This document shows positions 8,268-16,215 of a DNA stretch of 52,207 nucleotides, in pieces. Each line of letters starts with the position of its first letter. Within the stretch, counting starts at the first letter, position 1. The notes beneath the pieces are model-generated. The model was not told the DNA's origin, made no database searches, and worked only from the letters and a program-made list of their open reading frames with translations. The stretch is from Pseudolysinimonas yzui (GTDB taxonomy: Bacteria; Actinomycetota; Actinomycetes; Actinomycetales; Microbacteriaceae): positions 2,742-54,948 of the forward strand of contig NZ_BNAI01000012.1 of NCBI RefSeq assembly GCF_014653215.1, written 5' to 3'. The translations under genes were made by a program, and so were the position numbers.

Positions 8268-9041
8268 ATGCACATAGACCTGAGTTCGCGAGTTGTGGTT
8301 GTAACAGGCGGCGCGCGCGGGATCGGCCGGGCGCTGGTGGATCGATTCTTAGAAGAGGGCTGTCGCGTGGCAGCGCTTGACCTGTCATTTGGCGACCTCG
8401 TCGAGCATGAGGCCCTGACGTTACTGCCATGCGACATCAGCGATCCGGCGTCCGTGATGGCGGCGGTCGGCCAGGTCACGCACTCCCATGGCCGGATCGA
8501 TGTTCTCGTCAACAACGCCGGGATCAATGTCGAGGGTGCGGTGGAGGACCTAGACCACGAACAGTGGAGGAGGTGCTTCGACGTGAACGTGGGCGGCGTC
8601 TTCTTGGCGAGTCAGGCAGTGATTCCCGTCATGAAGGCGCAGCGCTCGGGCAGAATCATCAACGCGTCATCTTTTGCTGCTGTGATTCCGAGCGTTGGGA
8701 GTGCAGCCTACGCAGCGTCCAAGTCGGCGGTCGTCCAGTTTACGAGGGTCCTAGCGAGCGAGCTCGGACCGTGGAACGTGACGGTTAATGCGTACGCGCC
8801 TGGCATGGTCCCCACCGCAATCAACAATTTCGCGACGATGGACACACCTTCGCAGGAGCGACTGCTCGATACTTTGTCGATACGTCGCTGGGGCCACTTT
8901 GGTGATATCGGCGACCTCGTCTGCTTTCTTGCCAGTGACGCTGCTTCCTACATCACAGGAACCCTCGTCGAAGTGAGTGGCGGAAAGTTCTCCACGCAGA
9001 TGCCGAACCGCGCCTACGAGCTGGCGGGAATGGGATCCTGA
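8268..9041 (+). CDS. short-chain dehydrogenase/reductase (257 aa)
   Basis: This is a classical SDR: TGGARGIG cofactor motif near residue 11, NNAG, a Ser in NASSFAAV, YAASK catalytic pair, and the C-terminal ITGTLVEVSGGKF. The ATG at 8268 follows AAGGA by 7 nt. It starts a rightward operon with a gluconokinase-like kinase and a cyclase-family hydrolase. That company suggests oxidation of a sugar or keto-acid reduction of the gluconate/idonate type. The precise substrate is inference only. Confidence 0.88.
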   Translation: MHIDLSSRVVVVTGGARGIGRALVDRFLEEGCRVAALDLSFGDLVEHEALTLLPCDISDPASVMAAVGQVTHSHGRIDVLVNNAGINVEGAVEDLDHEQWRRCFDVNVGGVFLASQAVIPVMKAQRSGRIINASSFAAVIPSVGSAAYAASKSAVVQFTRVLASELGPWNVTVNAYAPGMVPTAINNFATMDTPSQERLLDTLSIRRWGHFGDIGDLVCFLASDAASYITGTLVEVSGGKFSTQMPNRAYELAGMGS

Positions 9042-9052
9042 GCAGGCAGTTT

Positions 9053-9598
9053 GTGAACGAACGCGGGGTCCAACTCCCCATCGTCTTGATGGGCGTCTCA
9101 GGGTGCGGCAAGTCAACAATCGGCGTTCGACTGGCATCCGAGCTAGGCATGGCCTTCATCGAAGGCGACGAGTTCCACTCGAAGGCAGGCCGGATCAAAA
9201 TGGCTTCAGGTCGCCCGTTATCCGACGAGGATCGGATGCCGTGGCTGGATCGTCTTGGCGAGACACTCGCGCTGGCGCCCCGATCTGTTGTCGCATGCTC
9301 GGCTCTCCGTCGAACGTACCGAGACCGAATTCGAGACTGGGTGCCTGACGCTCAGTTTGTCTACCTGAAGGGCGATCGCCGAGTAGTGCTGAAACGAACA
9401 ATGTCACGCTCACACGACTTCATGCCAGTCGAGCTCTTGGGGTCCCAGTATTCCGTGCTTGAACCCCCTCAACCGGATGAGGCCGCGTTCACTGTTGCAG
9501 TTGGGGTGGGGCCAGACCGGGTGGTCAGGACGATCCTCGAGCGACTTGGCCACCTTGGGCCCGGAACGATACCGCAGTCGCCCGCTGTCGACAGCTAA
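9053..9598 (+). CDS. gntK: gluconokinase-like sugar-acid kinase (181 aa)
   Basis: This small P-loop kinase phosphorylates gluconate or a related aldonate using ATP. The Walker A motif GVSGCGKST is at 14-22, EGDEFHS follows near 37, and CSALRRTYRDRIR near 83 is characteristic of gluconokinases. Length is typical (about 165-180). The start is a GTG at 9053, 11 nt after the SDR stop, with only a weak AGCAGG site, so it is probably coupled. Since the partner SDR and the downstream hydrolase are not classic gluconate genes, the true substrate may be another sugar acid. Confidence 0.85.
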   Translation: MNERGVQLPIVLMGVSGCGKSTIGVRLASELGMAFIEGDEFHSKAGRIKMASGRPLSDEDRMPWLDRLGETLALAPRSVVACSALRRTYRDRIRDWVPDAQFVYLKGDRRVVLKRTMSRSHDFMPVELLGSQYSVLEPPQPDEAAFTVAVGVGPDRVVRTILERLGHLGPGTIPQSPAVDS

Positions 9599-9645
9599 TG
9601 AGTGCCGGGGCCCGGTGGAAGCAACCCTAGGATGAGGAGATTAAG

Positions 9646-10299
9646 TTGGACCTGTTCGATATCTCGATGGAGGTGCACGAGCGGATGCTCCATTGGCCCG
9701 GCAGCACTACTCCGGTGCAGGGCTGGGACACTCGGCTGGATCGGTCGGAAGAGTCCAATGCGAGCAACTGGATTCTTGGCTCCCATTGCGGCACGCACGT
9801 CGAAGGCCCGTCGCACTTCTTTGCCGACGGGGATGACGTTTCTCACATAGCTCTCGACCGACTAATCGGACCATCGATCGTGGTTGAAATCCCCGAGAGC
9901 GCGAAGGCAATCACTCGAGAGGTGGTGGAAGCCCTATCGCTGCCGCGGCCCGCAGGACGCGTCTTGTTCAAAACCTCAAACTCTGGCCACCGCCTTGAGC
10001 GAACTGAGTTCGATCCAAGCTACGTTGCCGTAACCGTTTCGGGTGCGGCAGCGCTTGTCGAGGCGGGGGCGAGCCTGATCGGGATCGACTACATCGCGAT
10101 CGAGGTTTACGGCGCCGAGGGTTTTCCAGCGCATCGGACACTCCTTGGAGCCCGTGTCGCCATCCTTGAGGGGATTGACCTGCGCCAGGTTCCTCCGGGC
10201 CGCTACGTTCTCTACTGCCTGCCCTTGCGTCTCTTGGGCTCGGAGGCAGCGCCTGCTCGCGCGGTACTTGTCCCGCTCGATGCGATCGGCGAGCGTTAG
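9646..10299 (+). CDS. cyclase-family metal-dependent hydrolase (217 aa)
   Basis: This belongs to the cyclase/kynurenine-formamidase fold (Pfam Cyclase), metal-dependent hydrolases of amides and cyclic compounds. The metal motif HxGTHxDxPxH appears as H47-C-G-T-H-V-E-G-P-S-H57, with Glu in place of Asp. The TTG start at 9646 follows GAGGAG by 6 nt. It is the third gene after SDR and sugar kinase. In such a setting a lactone-like or cyclic sugar product is a plausible substrate, but this is inference. A second family member is at 43,064. Confidence 0.82.
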   Translation: MDLFDISMEVHERMLHWPGSTTPVQGWDTRLDRSEESNASNWILGSHCGTHVEGPSHFFADGDDVSHIALDRLIGPSIVVEIPESAKAITREVVEALSLPRPAGRVLFKTSNSGHRLERTEFDPSYVAVTVSGAAALVEAGASLIGIDYIAIEVYGAEGFPAHRTLLGARVAILEGIDLRQVPPGRYVLYCLPLRLLGSEAAPARAVLVPLDAIGER

Positions 10300-10681
10300 C
10301 ACCGCCTGCAAGCACGTAGCTTCAGGCTATGGGCGCGGCGAGCGACGCTGCCGCGGCGGCAACTTCCGCCAGGACCTTGGGCGCGGCGGGCGTAGGGCAA
10401 TACGATACCCTGGCAACCTCCCGCGATACGATCGTCGACGTGCAGGACCTGCGTTATCACGCGATCTCTCCTCGGCGAAAACTACGAGGTCGCTAAGGCA
10501 TGGGATTCCGCTAGCACCAGCGGGACACCGGGATCGACCGCATTCAGCGGGCTCGCTCACGTGGGACGTGTCAGCCATTCGTTAGCGGCAGGATCTGGCT
10601 TTCGTCGATGAGTGGCAACGACACGAGCTCACGAGAGCGAGGTTGCGTCAGGGATTGCGGCTTAGTCATCTGGAGGGAGCC
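10300..10681. other. 382-nt stretch without a recognisable gene
   Basis: Between the hydrolase and the LacI gene I see no convincing coding sequence. A short open frame from an ATG at 10,329 (about 55 codons, Ala-rich) has no recognisable motif. The LacI promoter should lie in the last 100 nt, but no clear -35/-10 pair or AAACGTTT operator is visible there. The stretch could hold decayed sequence. Confidence 0.4.
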
Positions 10682-11686
10682 ATGTCAACTGCAAGTGTTC
10701 GCGATGTTGCCCAGCACGCTGGCGTGTCAGTCGGCACCGTCTCCAACGTGCTCAATCACCCCGGAAAAGTCGCCCCAGCTACTGTTGCGAGAGTTCAAGC
10801 CTCGATCGACGCCTTGGATTTCAGTCGCAATGACGCGGCACGCCAGCTGAGGGCAGGGCGGAGCCGCTCCATCGGTCTAGTCGTCTACGACGTTGGCAAT
10901 CCCTTCTTCACCGATCTCGCTCGCGGCGTCGAGGATCGCGCGAGCGACGAAGGACTCACCGTGCTGATCGGCAACAGCGACAGTCCCGCGCGTGAGTCGG
11001 CGTATCTCGACTTGTTCGAAGAGCAACGAATGCACGGCGTGCTAATCACCCCGCAATCCGACATTATCGGCCGACTTGAGCGCCTGAGAGCGCGAGGGAT
11101 TCCGGTCGTAATCGTTGACCGCAGATCGGAGGGGGCGTCGGTGAGTTCTGTCTCCCTCGACGACGTCGCCGGCGGCCGTATGGCGGTAGAGCACCTCCTC
11201 TCGGTCGGCCGCCGTCGTATTGCATTCGTTGCGGGCGCGCTGACGATCCGTCAGGTTTCCGACCGACTTGCCGGTGCAAGTGCCGCAGTGGCAGAGCACG
11301 GCGGGGCAACTTTGGAGATCGTTGAGATCCCCAGCCTGACAGTTCTCTCCGGCCGCGAGGCCGGAGCGGCCCTTGCCGCTCGGCCGCCCGCCGTCCGTCC
11401 CGATGCGGTATTCGCCGCCAACGACCTCGTCGCCGTGGGCGTGCTGCAGGCGCTTGTCATGCAGGGCGATGTTGACGTGCCTGACGATATTGCTCTGATC
11501 GGCTACGACGATATCGACTTCGCGGCCGCGGCAGTCGTCCCGCTGTCGTCGATTCGACAGCCTAGTCGTGAGATAGGCGAGACCGCGGTACAGATCCTCC
11601 TGGAGGAGGCGGCGGATGTCGCGCTCGAGCCACGCCAGGTCGTGTTCCAACCAGAGCTCGTGGTGCGGGCATCAACCGTCCGCTGA
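10682..11686 (+). CDS. LacI-family transcriptional regulator (334 aa)
   Basis: This is a sugar-responsive repressor. The N-terminal helix-turn-helix reads SVRDVAQHAGVSVGTVSNVL, followed by the hinge DFSRNDAARQLRAGRS and a periplasmic-binding-like effector domain (SIGLVVYDVGNPFF, VFAANDLVAVGVL, ALIGYDDIDFA). The ATG at 10682 follows GGAGGGA closely; an upstream in-frame start at 10,643 would add 13 unrelated residues. It is monocistronic. It is the only LacI-type gene in the window, so it is the best candidate for the operators at 665-676 and 3,443-3,547. The effector may be rhamnose-derived. Confidence 0.92.
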   Translation: MSTASVRDVAQHAGVSVGTVSNVLNHPGKVAPATVARVQASIDALDFSRNDAARQLRAGRSRSIGLVVYDVGNPFFTDLARGVEDRASDEGLTVLIGNSDSPARESAYLDLFEEQRMHGVLITPQSDIIGRLERLRARGIPVVIVDRRSEGASVSSVSLDDVAGGRMAVEHLLSVGRRRIAFVAGALTIRQVSDRLAGASAAVAEHGGATLEIVEIPSLTVLSGREAGAALAARPPAVRPDAVFAANDLVAVGVLQALVMQGDVDVPDDIALIGYDDIDFAAAAVVPLSSIRQPSREIGETAVQILLEEAADVALEPRQVVFQPELVVRASTVR

Positions 11687-11984
11687 CATGCACAATGGAC
11701 GCCGCCGACCGGGAGTGGGTCTGCTGCGGTCGAAGTGACGCTTCTGGCGAGCCAAGGGGGTACCACGTGTACTTTCGAGGACCTGTTCCACGGCTACGGG
11801 GCCACCGCCACCCGGCGGCGCTGCGCTGCGCCATGGGACGAGAAGTTTTCCGACTTCGGCGAAGCCGGACCGGACGTTGCCCGCGACGCGTACCGCGACA
11901 TCCACACTGCCCCCTCCCGGATGACGCAGGCCGAACTGCAACCACGTTCGTCCTCGCGTGATTTCATCGTCCCGACGTACTCGC
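11687..11984. other. 298-nt stretch left of the IS element, no clear gene
   Basis: A rightward frame from about 11,735 (FEDLFHGYGATATRRRC and DFGEAGPDVARDAYRDI) looks faintly protein-like, but it runs into the IS and I cannot assign it. On the reverse strand I find no continuation of the aldo/keto reductase that ends at the other side of the IS. Probably decayed sequence at a rearrangement junction. Confidence 0.35.
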
Positions 11985-12004
11985 GGGTCCCCGTGCGACG
12001 ACCG

Positions 12005-13369
12005 CTACCTGTTGTGTTGTTCACGTCCCCGCGAACCGTAGGGATAATCTGCAGCCTCTGGTGCACTCTCGACGCTGAGCGACTCGAGCAGTTCGGGCGG
12101 AATGTGACGTGGAGCGCTCAGGTTCTCGGCCAGCTGGACGCAGTCGCGCGCGGCTGAGTCCCTCTGAGTGGTGGTCTTTCGCTTCGTTGCGATGATCAGC
12201 TGGTTGTAGTTTAGGCGGCGGTGAATCTCGGTGAGGATCACCCCCTCGTCGACCGGGGTGAGGGTGGCGGTGAGTTCGGCCATCGAGGCTTCGGAGAAGT
12301 AGCGGCGGTCGCCGGCTTCCCATTCGTCGTGCTGCTCGACCAGGATGCTGCCGGTCAGGCGTAGTAGGGCGGCGACGTTGGGGAAGATGCCGACGACGTC
12401 GGTGCGGCGTTTGATCTCGCGGTTGAGGCGTTCCAGCGGGTTGGTTGACCAGATCTGCCGCCAGTGCCGGGTCGGGAATGCGGCGAAGGCGAGGATGTCG
12501 GCCCTCGCGTCGTGGAGCATATCGGCGGCTTTCGGATGGACGCGCTCGATCATCCGGGCGACCTCGTCGAACTGTGCATCGATGTGCTCGGCGTCGGGCT
12601 GGGTGAAGATCGTGCGGATGATCGAGGCGACCATCTCCTGACGGCCTTTGGGCAGTGCGGTGAGGACGTTGCGCATGAAGTGGACCCGGCAACGCTGCCA
12701 GCTCGCGCCTTGCAGCACGACCTGCGCGGCGGCCTTCAACCCGGCGTGAGCGTCGGAGATCACGAGCTTGACCCCGTGCAGGCCGCGGGCCTTGAGAGAG
12801 CGCAGGAACGCCTTCCAGAACTCCTCGGTCTCGCTGTCACCGACATCGAAACCCAGGACGTGGCGTCGTCCGTCGGCGGCGACACCGATCGCGACGACGA
12901 TCGCTTGGGACACGACCCGGTCATCGATGCGGACCTTGCAGTAGGTCGCGTCGAGGAACACGTAGGGGTAGGCGATCTCGGCCAGCGACCGATCGCGGAA
13001 CGCTGCCACCTGAGCATCGAGCCCGGCGCAGATGCGGGACACCTCGGACTTCGAGATGCCCGTGTCGGCCCCGAGCGCCTTGACCAGGTCATCGACCTTC
13101 CGAGTGGACACCCCGTGCAGGTACGCCTCCATCACCACGGCGAACAGAGCCTGATCGATCCGGCGGCGTCGTTCCAACAGGCTCGGGAAGAACGAGCCAG
13201 CCCGCAGCTTCGGGATCCGAAGCTCCAGATCCCCGGCCGTGGTCGAGAGCGTGCGCAGCCTCGCCCCGTTCCGAGTCGCCGTGCGCTCCGCGGTGCGCTC
13301 GTAAGGGCCGGCACCGATGACCGCGGCAGCCTCGGCATCGATGAGCTCCTGATAGAGCCGCTCCGTCAT
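12005..13369 (-). CDS. IS256-family (Mutator) transposase (454 aa from internal ATG)
   Basis: This is a DDE transposase. Hallmarks are YVFLDATYCKVR (Asp 140), LVISDAHAGLKAA (Asp 206), the C-x2-H-like CRVHFMRN, and NPLERLNREIKRRT with the catalytic Glu near 313-318. The core is intact and about as long as usual. The first 25 or so residues expected of relatives are in a different frame: MALDQFALLELLAEL at 13,446 is separated by a net frame change from TDTTDRIRQMTERLYQ. The ATG at 13,369 may act as a re-initiation start. Activity is uncertain. Confidence 0.9.
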   Translation of the reverse strand: MTERLYQELIDAEAAAVIGAGPYERTAERTATRNGARLRTLSTTAGDLELRIPKLRAGSFFPSLLERRRRIDQALFAVVMEAYLHGVSTRKVDDLVKALGADTGISKSEVSRICAGLDAQVAAFRDRSLAEIAYPYVFLDATYCKVRIDDRVVSQAIVVAIGVAADGRRHVLGFDVGDSETEEFWKAFLRSLKARGLHGVKLVISDAHAGLKAAAQVVLQGASWQRCRVHFMRNVLTALPKGRQEMVASIIRTIFTQPDAEHIDAQFDEVARMIERVHPKAADMLHDARADILAFAAFPTRHWRQIWSTNPLERLNREIKRRTDVVGIFPNVAALLRLTGSILVEQHDEWEAGDRRYFSEASMAELTATLTPVDEGVILTEIHRRLNYNQLIIATKRKTTTQRDSAARDCVQLAENLSAPRHIPPELLESLSVESAPEAADYPYGSRGREQHNR

Positions 13370-13446
13370 CTGCCGGATCCGGTCAGTCGTGTCGGTGAGT
13401 TCAGCTCGGCGAGCAACTCGAGCAAGGCAAACTGATCAAGGGCCAT
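13366..13446 (-). other. 26-codon leader frame holding the displaced transposase N-terminus
   Basis: An ATG at 13446, preceded by an AGGAGA-like site, reads MALDQFALLELLAEL, which resembles the usual N-terminus of related transposases. A frame change near GAGCTGAACTC (about 13,400) then leads to a stop. That TGA overlaps the internal transposase ATG as ATGA. It is either a frameshift mutation or a coupled leader. Confidence 0.55.
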
Positions 13447-13505
13447 CGTGCGATCTCCTGTCGTGAGGTACTTAGTCCGTTCTCACTCCATCGCACGGTG
13501 GCCCC

Positions 13506-14468
13506 TCACGACGTCGCTACGACGCCCTCGGCCCGAAAGTCCACCACTCCCCGGGACTCAGCCTCGCGCGCGCCCACGATCACGCTGCTCACCGCGCCTT
13601 GGTTGAGAAGCCACGCTAGGGCTACGCCCGTTATCGACGTCGCAGACTCCGACGAGATCGCCCGCACCGCTTCGAGTACCTTCCACGAGCGCGCGGGTAC
13701 GGCGTTCATTCGGCTGTCTGCGGAACTCGGTGTCAGCCGACCCAGGCGCGTCGTCGGCAGGATCGAGGAGCCCGCATCATACTTGCCCGTCAAGAGACCT
13801 CCCCCCAGCGGACTCCAGGGCAGGATTGCGAGGCCGGCGTCACGGGCAGCAGGCAGAATCTCCCACTCCACTTCACGTGCGACGAGGCTGTACTGGGGCT
13901 GAACACTGACGGGCGGCGGCGCGCCCCGCAGCACCGCCGTCATCACGGTCTTGGAGATCTGCCACCCGTCGAAGTTCGAGAGACCGTAGTACAGAATCTT
14001 GCCCGCCGACATGGCACGCTCGAGAGTCGAGAGTGTCTCTTCCACCTCGGTCCGTGGATCCCACGCATGCAATTGAAAGAGATCGATCGTGTCGACCTGA
14101 AGCCGCCGAAGCGACGCATCAATCGCCCGTGTCAAGTGGCGGCGGGAGGCGCCTCGGTCATTGATGTCAGGACTCATCGCAAAGCGGGCCTTGGTTGCGA
14201 CGATCATGCGGTCGGCCAACTCGGGGTTGCTCCGCAGCCAGGAGCCGACGATCTCCTCGCTCGCGCCCAGGCCGTAGGCGTCGGCGGTGTCGATGAAGTT
14301 CCCCCCGGCTTCGGCGAACATGTCGAGCATCGCGTGCGCTTCACGGGCGGGAGTTTCTGCCCCGAATGTCATCGTTCCGAGCGCAAGCTCGCTCACCGAT
14401 AGACCGGAGCGGCCGAGTCTCCGGTTTGCCATGATGCGGGCCGACTGCACGGTGGGCCGGCGTCTCAC
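13506..14468 (-). CDS. aldo/keto reductase, probably C-terminally truncated by the IS (320 aa)
   Basis: This is an NADPH-dependent aldehyde or ketose reductase/dehydrogenase. Numbered from the inner ATG (14,432), the catalytic set is Asp48 and Tyr53 (FIDTADAYG), Lys81 (VATKAR) and His122 (LFQLHAWD). The annotated GTG at 14468 overlaps the aldolase stop as GTGA; the inner ATG has no ribosome site, so the coupled GTG is preferred. After SSVIVGARE the protein should continue about 30-40 residues of family-typical C-terminus. Instead it ends with unrelated residues at a stop 2 nt outside the IS256 inverted repeat, so the 3' end seems lost. Confidence 0.82.
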   Translation of the reverse strand: MRRRPTVQSARIMANRRLGRSGLSVSELALGTMTFGAETPAREAHAMLDMFAEAGGNFIDTADAYGLGASEEIVGSWLRSNPELADRMIVATKARFAMSPDINDRGASRRHLTRAIDASLRRLQVDTIDLFQLHAWDPRTEVEETLSTLERAMSAGKILYYGLSNFDGWQISKTVMTAVLRGAPPPVSVQPQYSLVAREVEWEILPAARDAGLAILPWSPLGGGLLTGKYDAGSSILPTTRLGRLTPSSADSRMNAVPARSWKVLEAVRAISSESATSITGVALAWLLNQGAVSSVIVGAREAESRGVVDFRAEGVVATS

Positions 14469-15229
14469 TTCGGAGTCCGCACGAGCTCAGCGCGCCTCGT
14501 CACCTCATCAGGCCGCGAGTCGATCCTCATCGCTTGGTCGTGAGTCAAGAATGCCGGCCCGCCCAAGGCAAGCGCACCCAACGTGATCTGCGCCACTTTC
14601 TGGGCCATGACGGTGATGTTGATGACTTCCTGAGCGCTCTCTCCCAGCGCGAAAAGCCCATGATTCTGGAGATAGACGGCCTTGGGGTAGGACGAATGCG
14701 CCAGCACGTGCTCGTCAAGCGCCTGCCGAGCGAGTCGCGCAAGTGCAAGTCCAGGGTCCGCATACGGCACGAGAAGCTGGTGCCGCCCCAGCACCACCAC
14801 CTGATCAGGGAAGAGCGCTCCATCCACAAGCGCGGTTGGTCGAACTGAGCAGAGAACTGCATTAACTTCGACGGGGTGCGTATGAGCGACGAATCGAACG
14901 CCCGCCAGTTGTTGGCACACCACGTGAAGGAGTGTCTCCACGGAGGGCATCGGCGCCGTCGGATCGATCCGCGAACCTGAAAGGGCAGTAAACACTGCTC
15001 CGTCATCCGCGCTCGGATCGTCCAGGAGTTCCAGGAGTGGAGTCTCGTTCACCTCAACGATGTCGGTCTCGTCCGCGCTCGCCATCCTACGGCCGGACGC
15101 TTTGACCAACAGCGTGGAATCGCTCGAACGTTGCGAGACATTGCCTTCTGCCAGCACGACGAAGTTGAGCGACGCATCGCCCAGTGCACGCGCAAGCTCA
15201 ACGAGGTGCGCGTTCTTTGATTCTGGCAA
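14465..15229 (-). CDS. class II aldolase/decarboxylase-type protein (254 aa)
   Basis: This belongs to the zinc-dependent class II aldolase/adducin family, which includes fuculose-phosphate aldolase and 3-oxo-tetronate 4-phosphate decarboxylase. Visible features are LAEGNVSQR near the start, the phosphate-site-like KASGRRM, the metal-binding FVAHTHPVEVNA, and QNHGLFALG. The start is TTG at 15229 with GGAG 7 nt upstream. It heads a leftward pair with the aldo/keto reductase, divergent from a DeoR regulator. It probably cleaves or decarboxylates a phosphorylated keto sugar or keto acid. The substrate cannot be fixed from sequence. Confidence 0.85.
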   Translation of the reverse strand: MPESKNAHLVELARALGDASLNFVVLAEGNVSQRSSDSTLLVKASGRRMASADETDIVEVNETPLLELLDDPSADDGAVFTALSGSRIDPTAPMPSVETLLHVVCQQLAGVRFVAHTHPVEVNAVLCSVRPTALVDGALFPDQVVVLGRHQLLVPYADPGLALARLARQALDEHVLAHSSYPKAVYLQNHGLFALGESAQEVINITVMAQKVAQITLGALALGGPAFLTHDQAMRIDSRPDEVTRRAELVRTPK

Positions 15230-15272
15230 TGATTTGCTCCGAGACTAGATATCCTCTGTGAAAAGTAGCGGA

Positions 15273-15292
15273 GATTCCCAGATTGGGCAATC
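15273..15292. promoter_or_regulatory. inverted repeat between class II aldolase and DeoR genes
   Basis: GATTCCCA and TGGGCAATC flank GAT, giving two 8-bp arms with one bulged base. The site lies in the 137-nt divergent region, where an operator for the DeoR protein would be expected. By eye only. Confidence 0.35.
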
Positions 15293-15366
15293 ATCAACAC
15301 TGCTTCCCGGCGAGGACGTAGTAAGTTTTGGCCAGCCCAGGATGACAGGGACGACTCACGGAGGCC

Positions 15367-16128
15367 ATGGAGAGGATGACTGGGACGATGTCGGTCGAGG
15401 TGCGTCGAAAGCGACTCACGGAGGCGCTCCGCGAGGCGAGTTTCCTCACTTACGAAGACGCGTCACGGCTGCTTGATGTGCATCCGATGACGATTCGGCG
15501 CGACATGCTCGTGTTAGAGAGTGATGGGACCGCACGTCGAGTGCGTGGTGGAGTAGTGTTTGTCGGCGCAGAGGACTTCCGACAGCGCCAAGGCAAGAAC
15601 CTCTTGTCCAAGAGACGAATCGCGCAGAAACTGCTTCCGTTGGCGCGCGATTGTTCGTCGATTGCGATGGACGCGTCCACCACGATCTTCCAGCTGGCTG
15701 AGGTGTTGAGAGATGTCGAACGCCTTTCGGTCGTGACAAACGGGCTGGCGGCATTCGATGAGTTAAAGGGGCGACCAGGGATCAAAGCTCTGCTTTCCGG
15801 GGGAGAGTCGGAGGAGCAGAACGTGAGCCTCGTGGGGTCGATCGCGGTCAATGCGATTCAAGGGTTTGCTTACGACGCCTGCTTTGTCTCAGCGATGAGC
15901 CTCGACGTCCATAGCGGCTCCAGCGAATCCACCGTTGGGGAGATGGAGATCAAGCGTGCGATGGCCGGTTCGTCGAGAATGGTTGTGCTTGCGGTCGACT
16001 CGACGAAGATCGGCGCGAAGGCCATGGTGAGGGCCTTGCCCCTCTCTTCCATCGACATCGTGGTAACGGAACTCGACCCCAACGATCCGCGCCTTGACGA
16101 ACTTCGCGCTCAGGTCAGCGTGCTTTAG
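15367..16128 (+). CDS. DeoR-family transcriptional regulator (up to 253 aa)
   Basis: This is a repressor of sugar catabolism. The N-terminal helix-turn-helix reads RRKRLTEALREASFLTYEDA then MTIRRDMLVLESDG, typical of DeoR proteins. The C-terminal sugar-phosphate sensing domain begins with SKRRIAQKLLPL and includes AMDASTTIF and VTNGL. Three in-frame ATG codons (15,367, 15,376, 15,388) are possible starts and none has an ideally spaced ribosome site; the longest form is given. It is divergent from the class II aldolase, its likely target. Its ligand is probably a phosphorylated intermediate. Confidence 0.88.
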   Translation: MERMTGTMSVEVRRKRLTEALREASFLTYEDASRLLDVHPMTIRRDMLVLESDGTARRVRGGVVFVGAEDFRQRQGKNLLSKRRIAQKLLPLARDCSSIAMDASTTIFQLAEVLRDVERLSVVTNGLAAFDELKGRPGIKALLSGGESEEQNVSLVGSIAVNAIQGFAYDACFVSAMSLDVHSGSSESTVGEMEIKRAMAGSSRMVVLAVDSTKIGAKAMVRALPLSSIDIVVTELDPNDPRLDELRAQVSVL

Positions 16129-16215
16129 ATCCCCGCCATCGGGCTGTTCGCTCCAAAAGGAGTCGGAGTCGGCTTCGGTCACCCGTCCTCAGTGCGGTCT
16201 CGGCCCCCGCGAGGA

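Larger units (their letters stand above)
11985..13504 (-). mobile_element. IS256-family insertion sequence (about 1.5 kb)
   Basis: One Mutator-type transposase gene is bounded by imperfect terminal inverted repeats. The left end reads GGGTCCCCGTGCGACG (11,985-12,000). The right end read inward is GGGCCACCGTGCGATG (13,504-13,489), matching at 13 of 16 positions. The flanking 8-mers (GTACTCGC and CTCACGAC) do not match, so no target duplication is visible. This suggests the ends no longer sit in the original target. Size is normal for the family. Confidence 0.8.

Noticed and set aside
11735-12157. Rightward open frame running into the IS element
   Set aside because: It has no ribosome site or recognisable domain, and its second half is antisense to the IS and its transposase.
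11977-13512. Target-site duplication around the IS256 element
   Set aside because: The 8-mers next to the inverted repeats do not match, even allowing small shifts.
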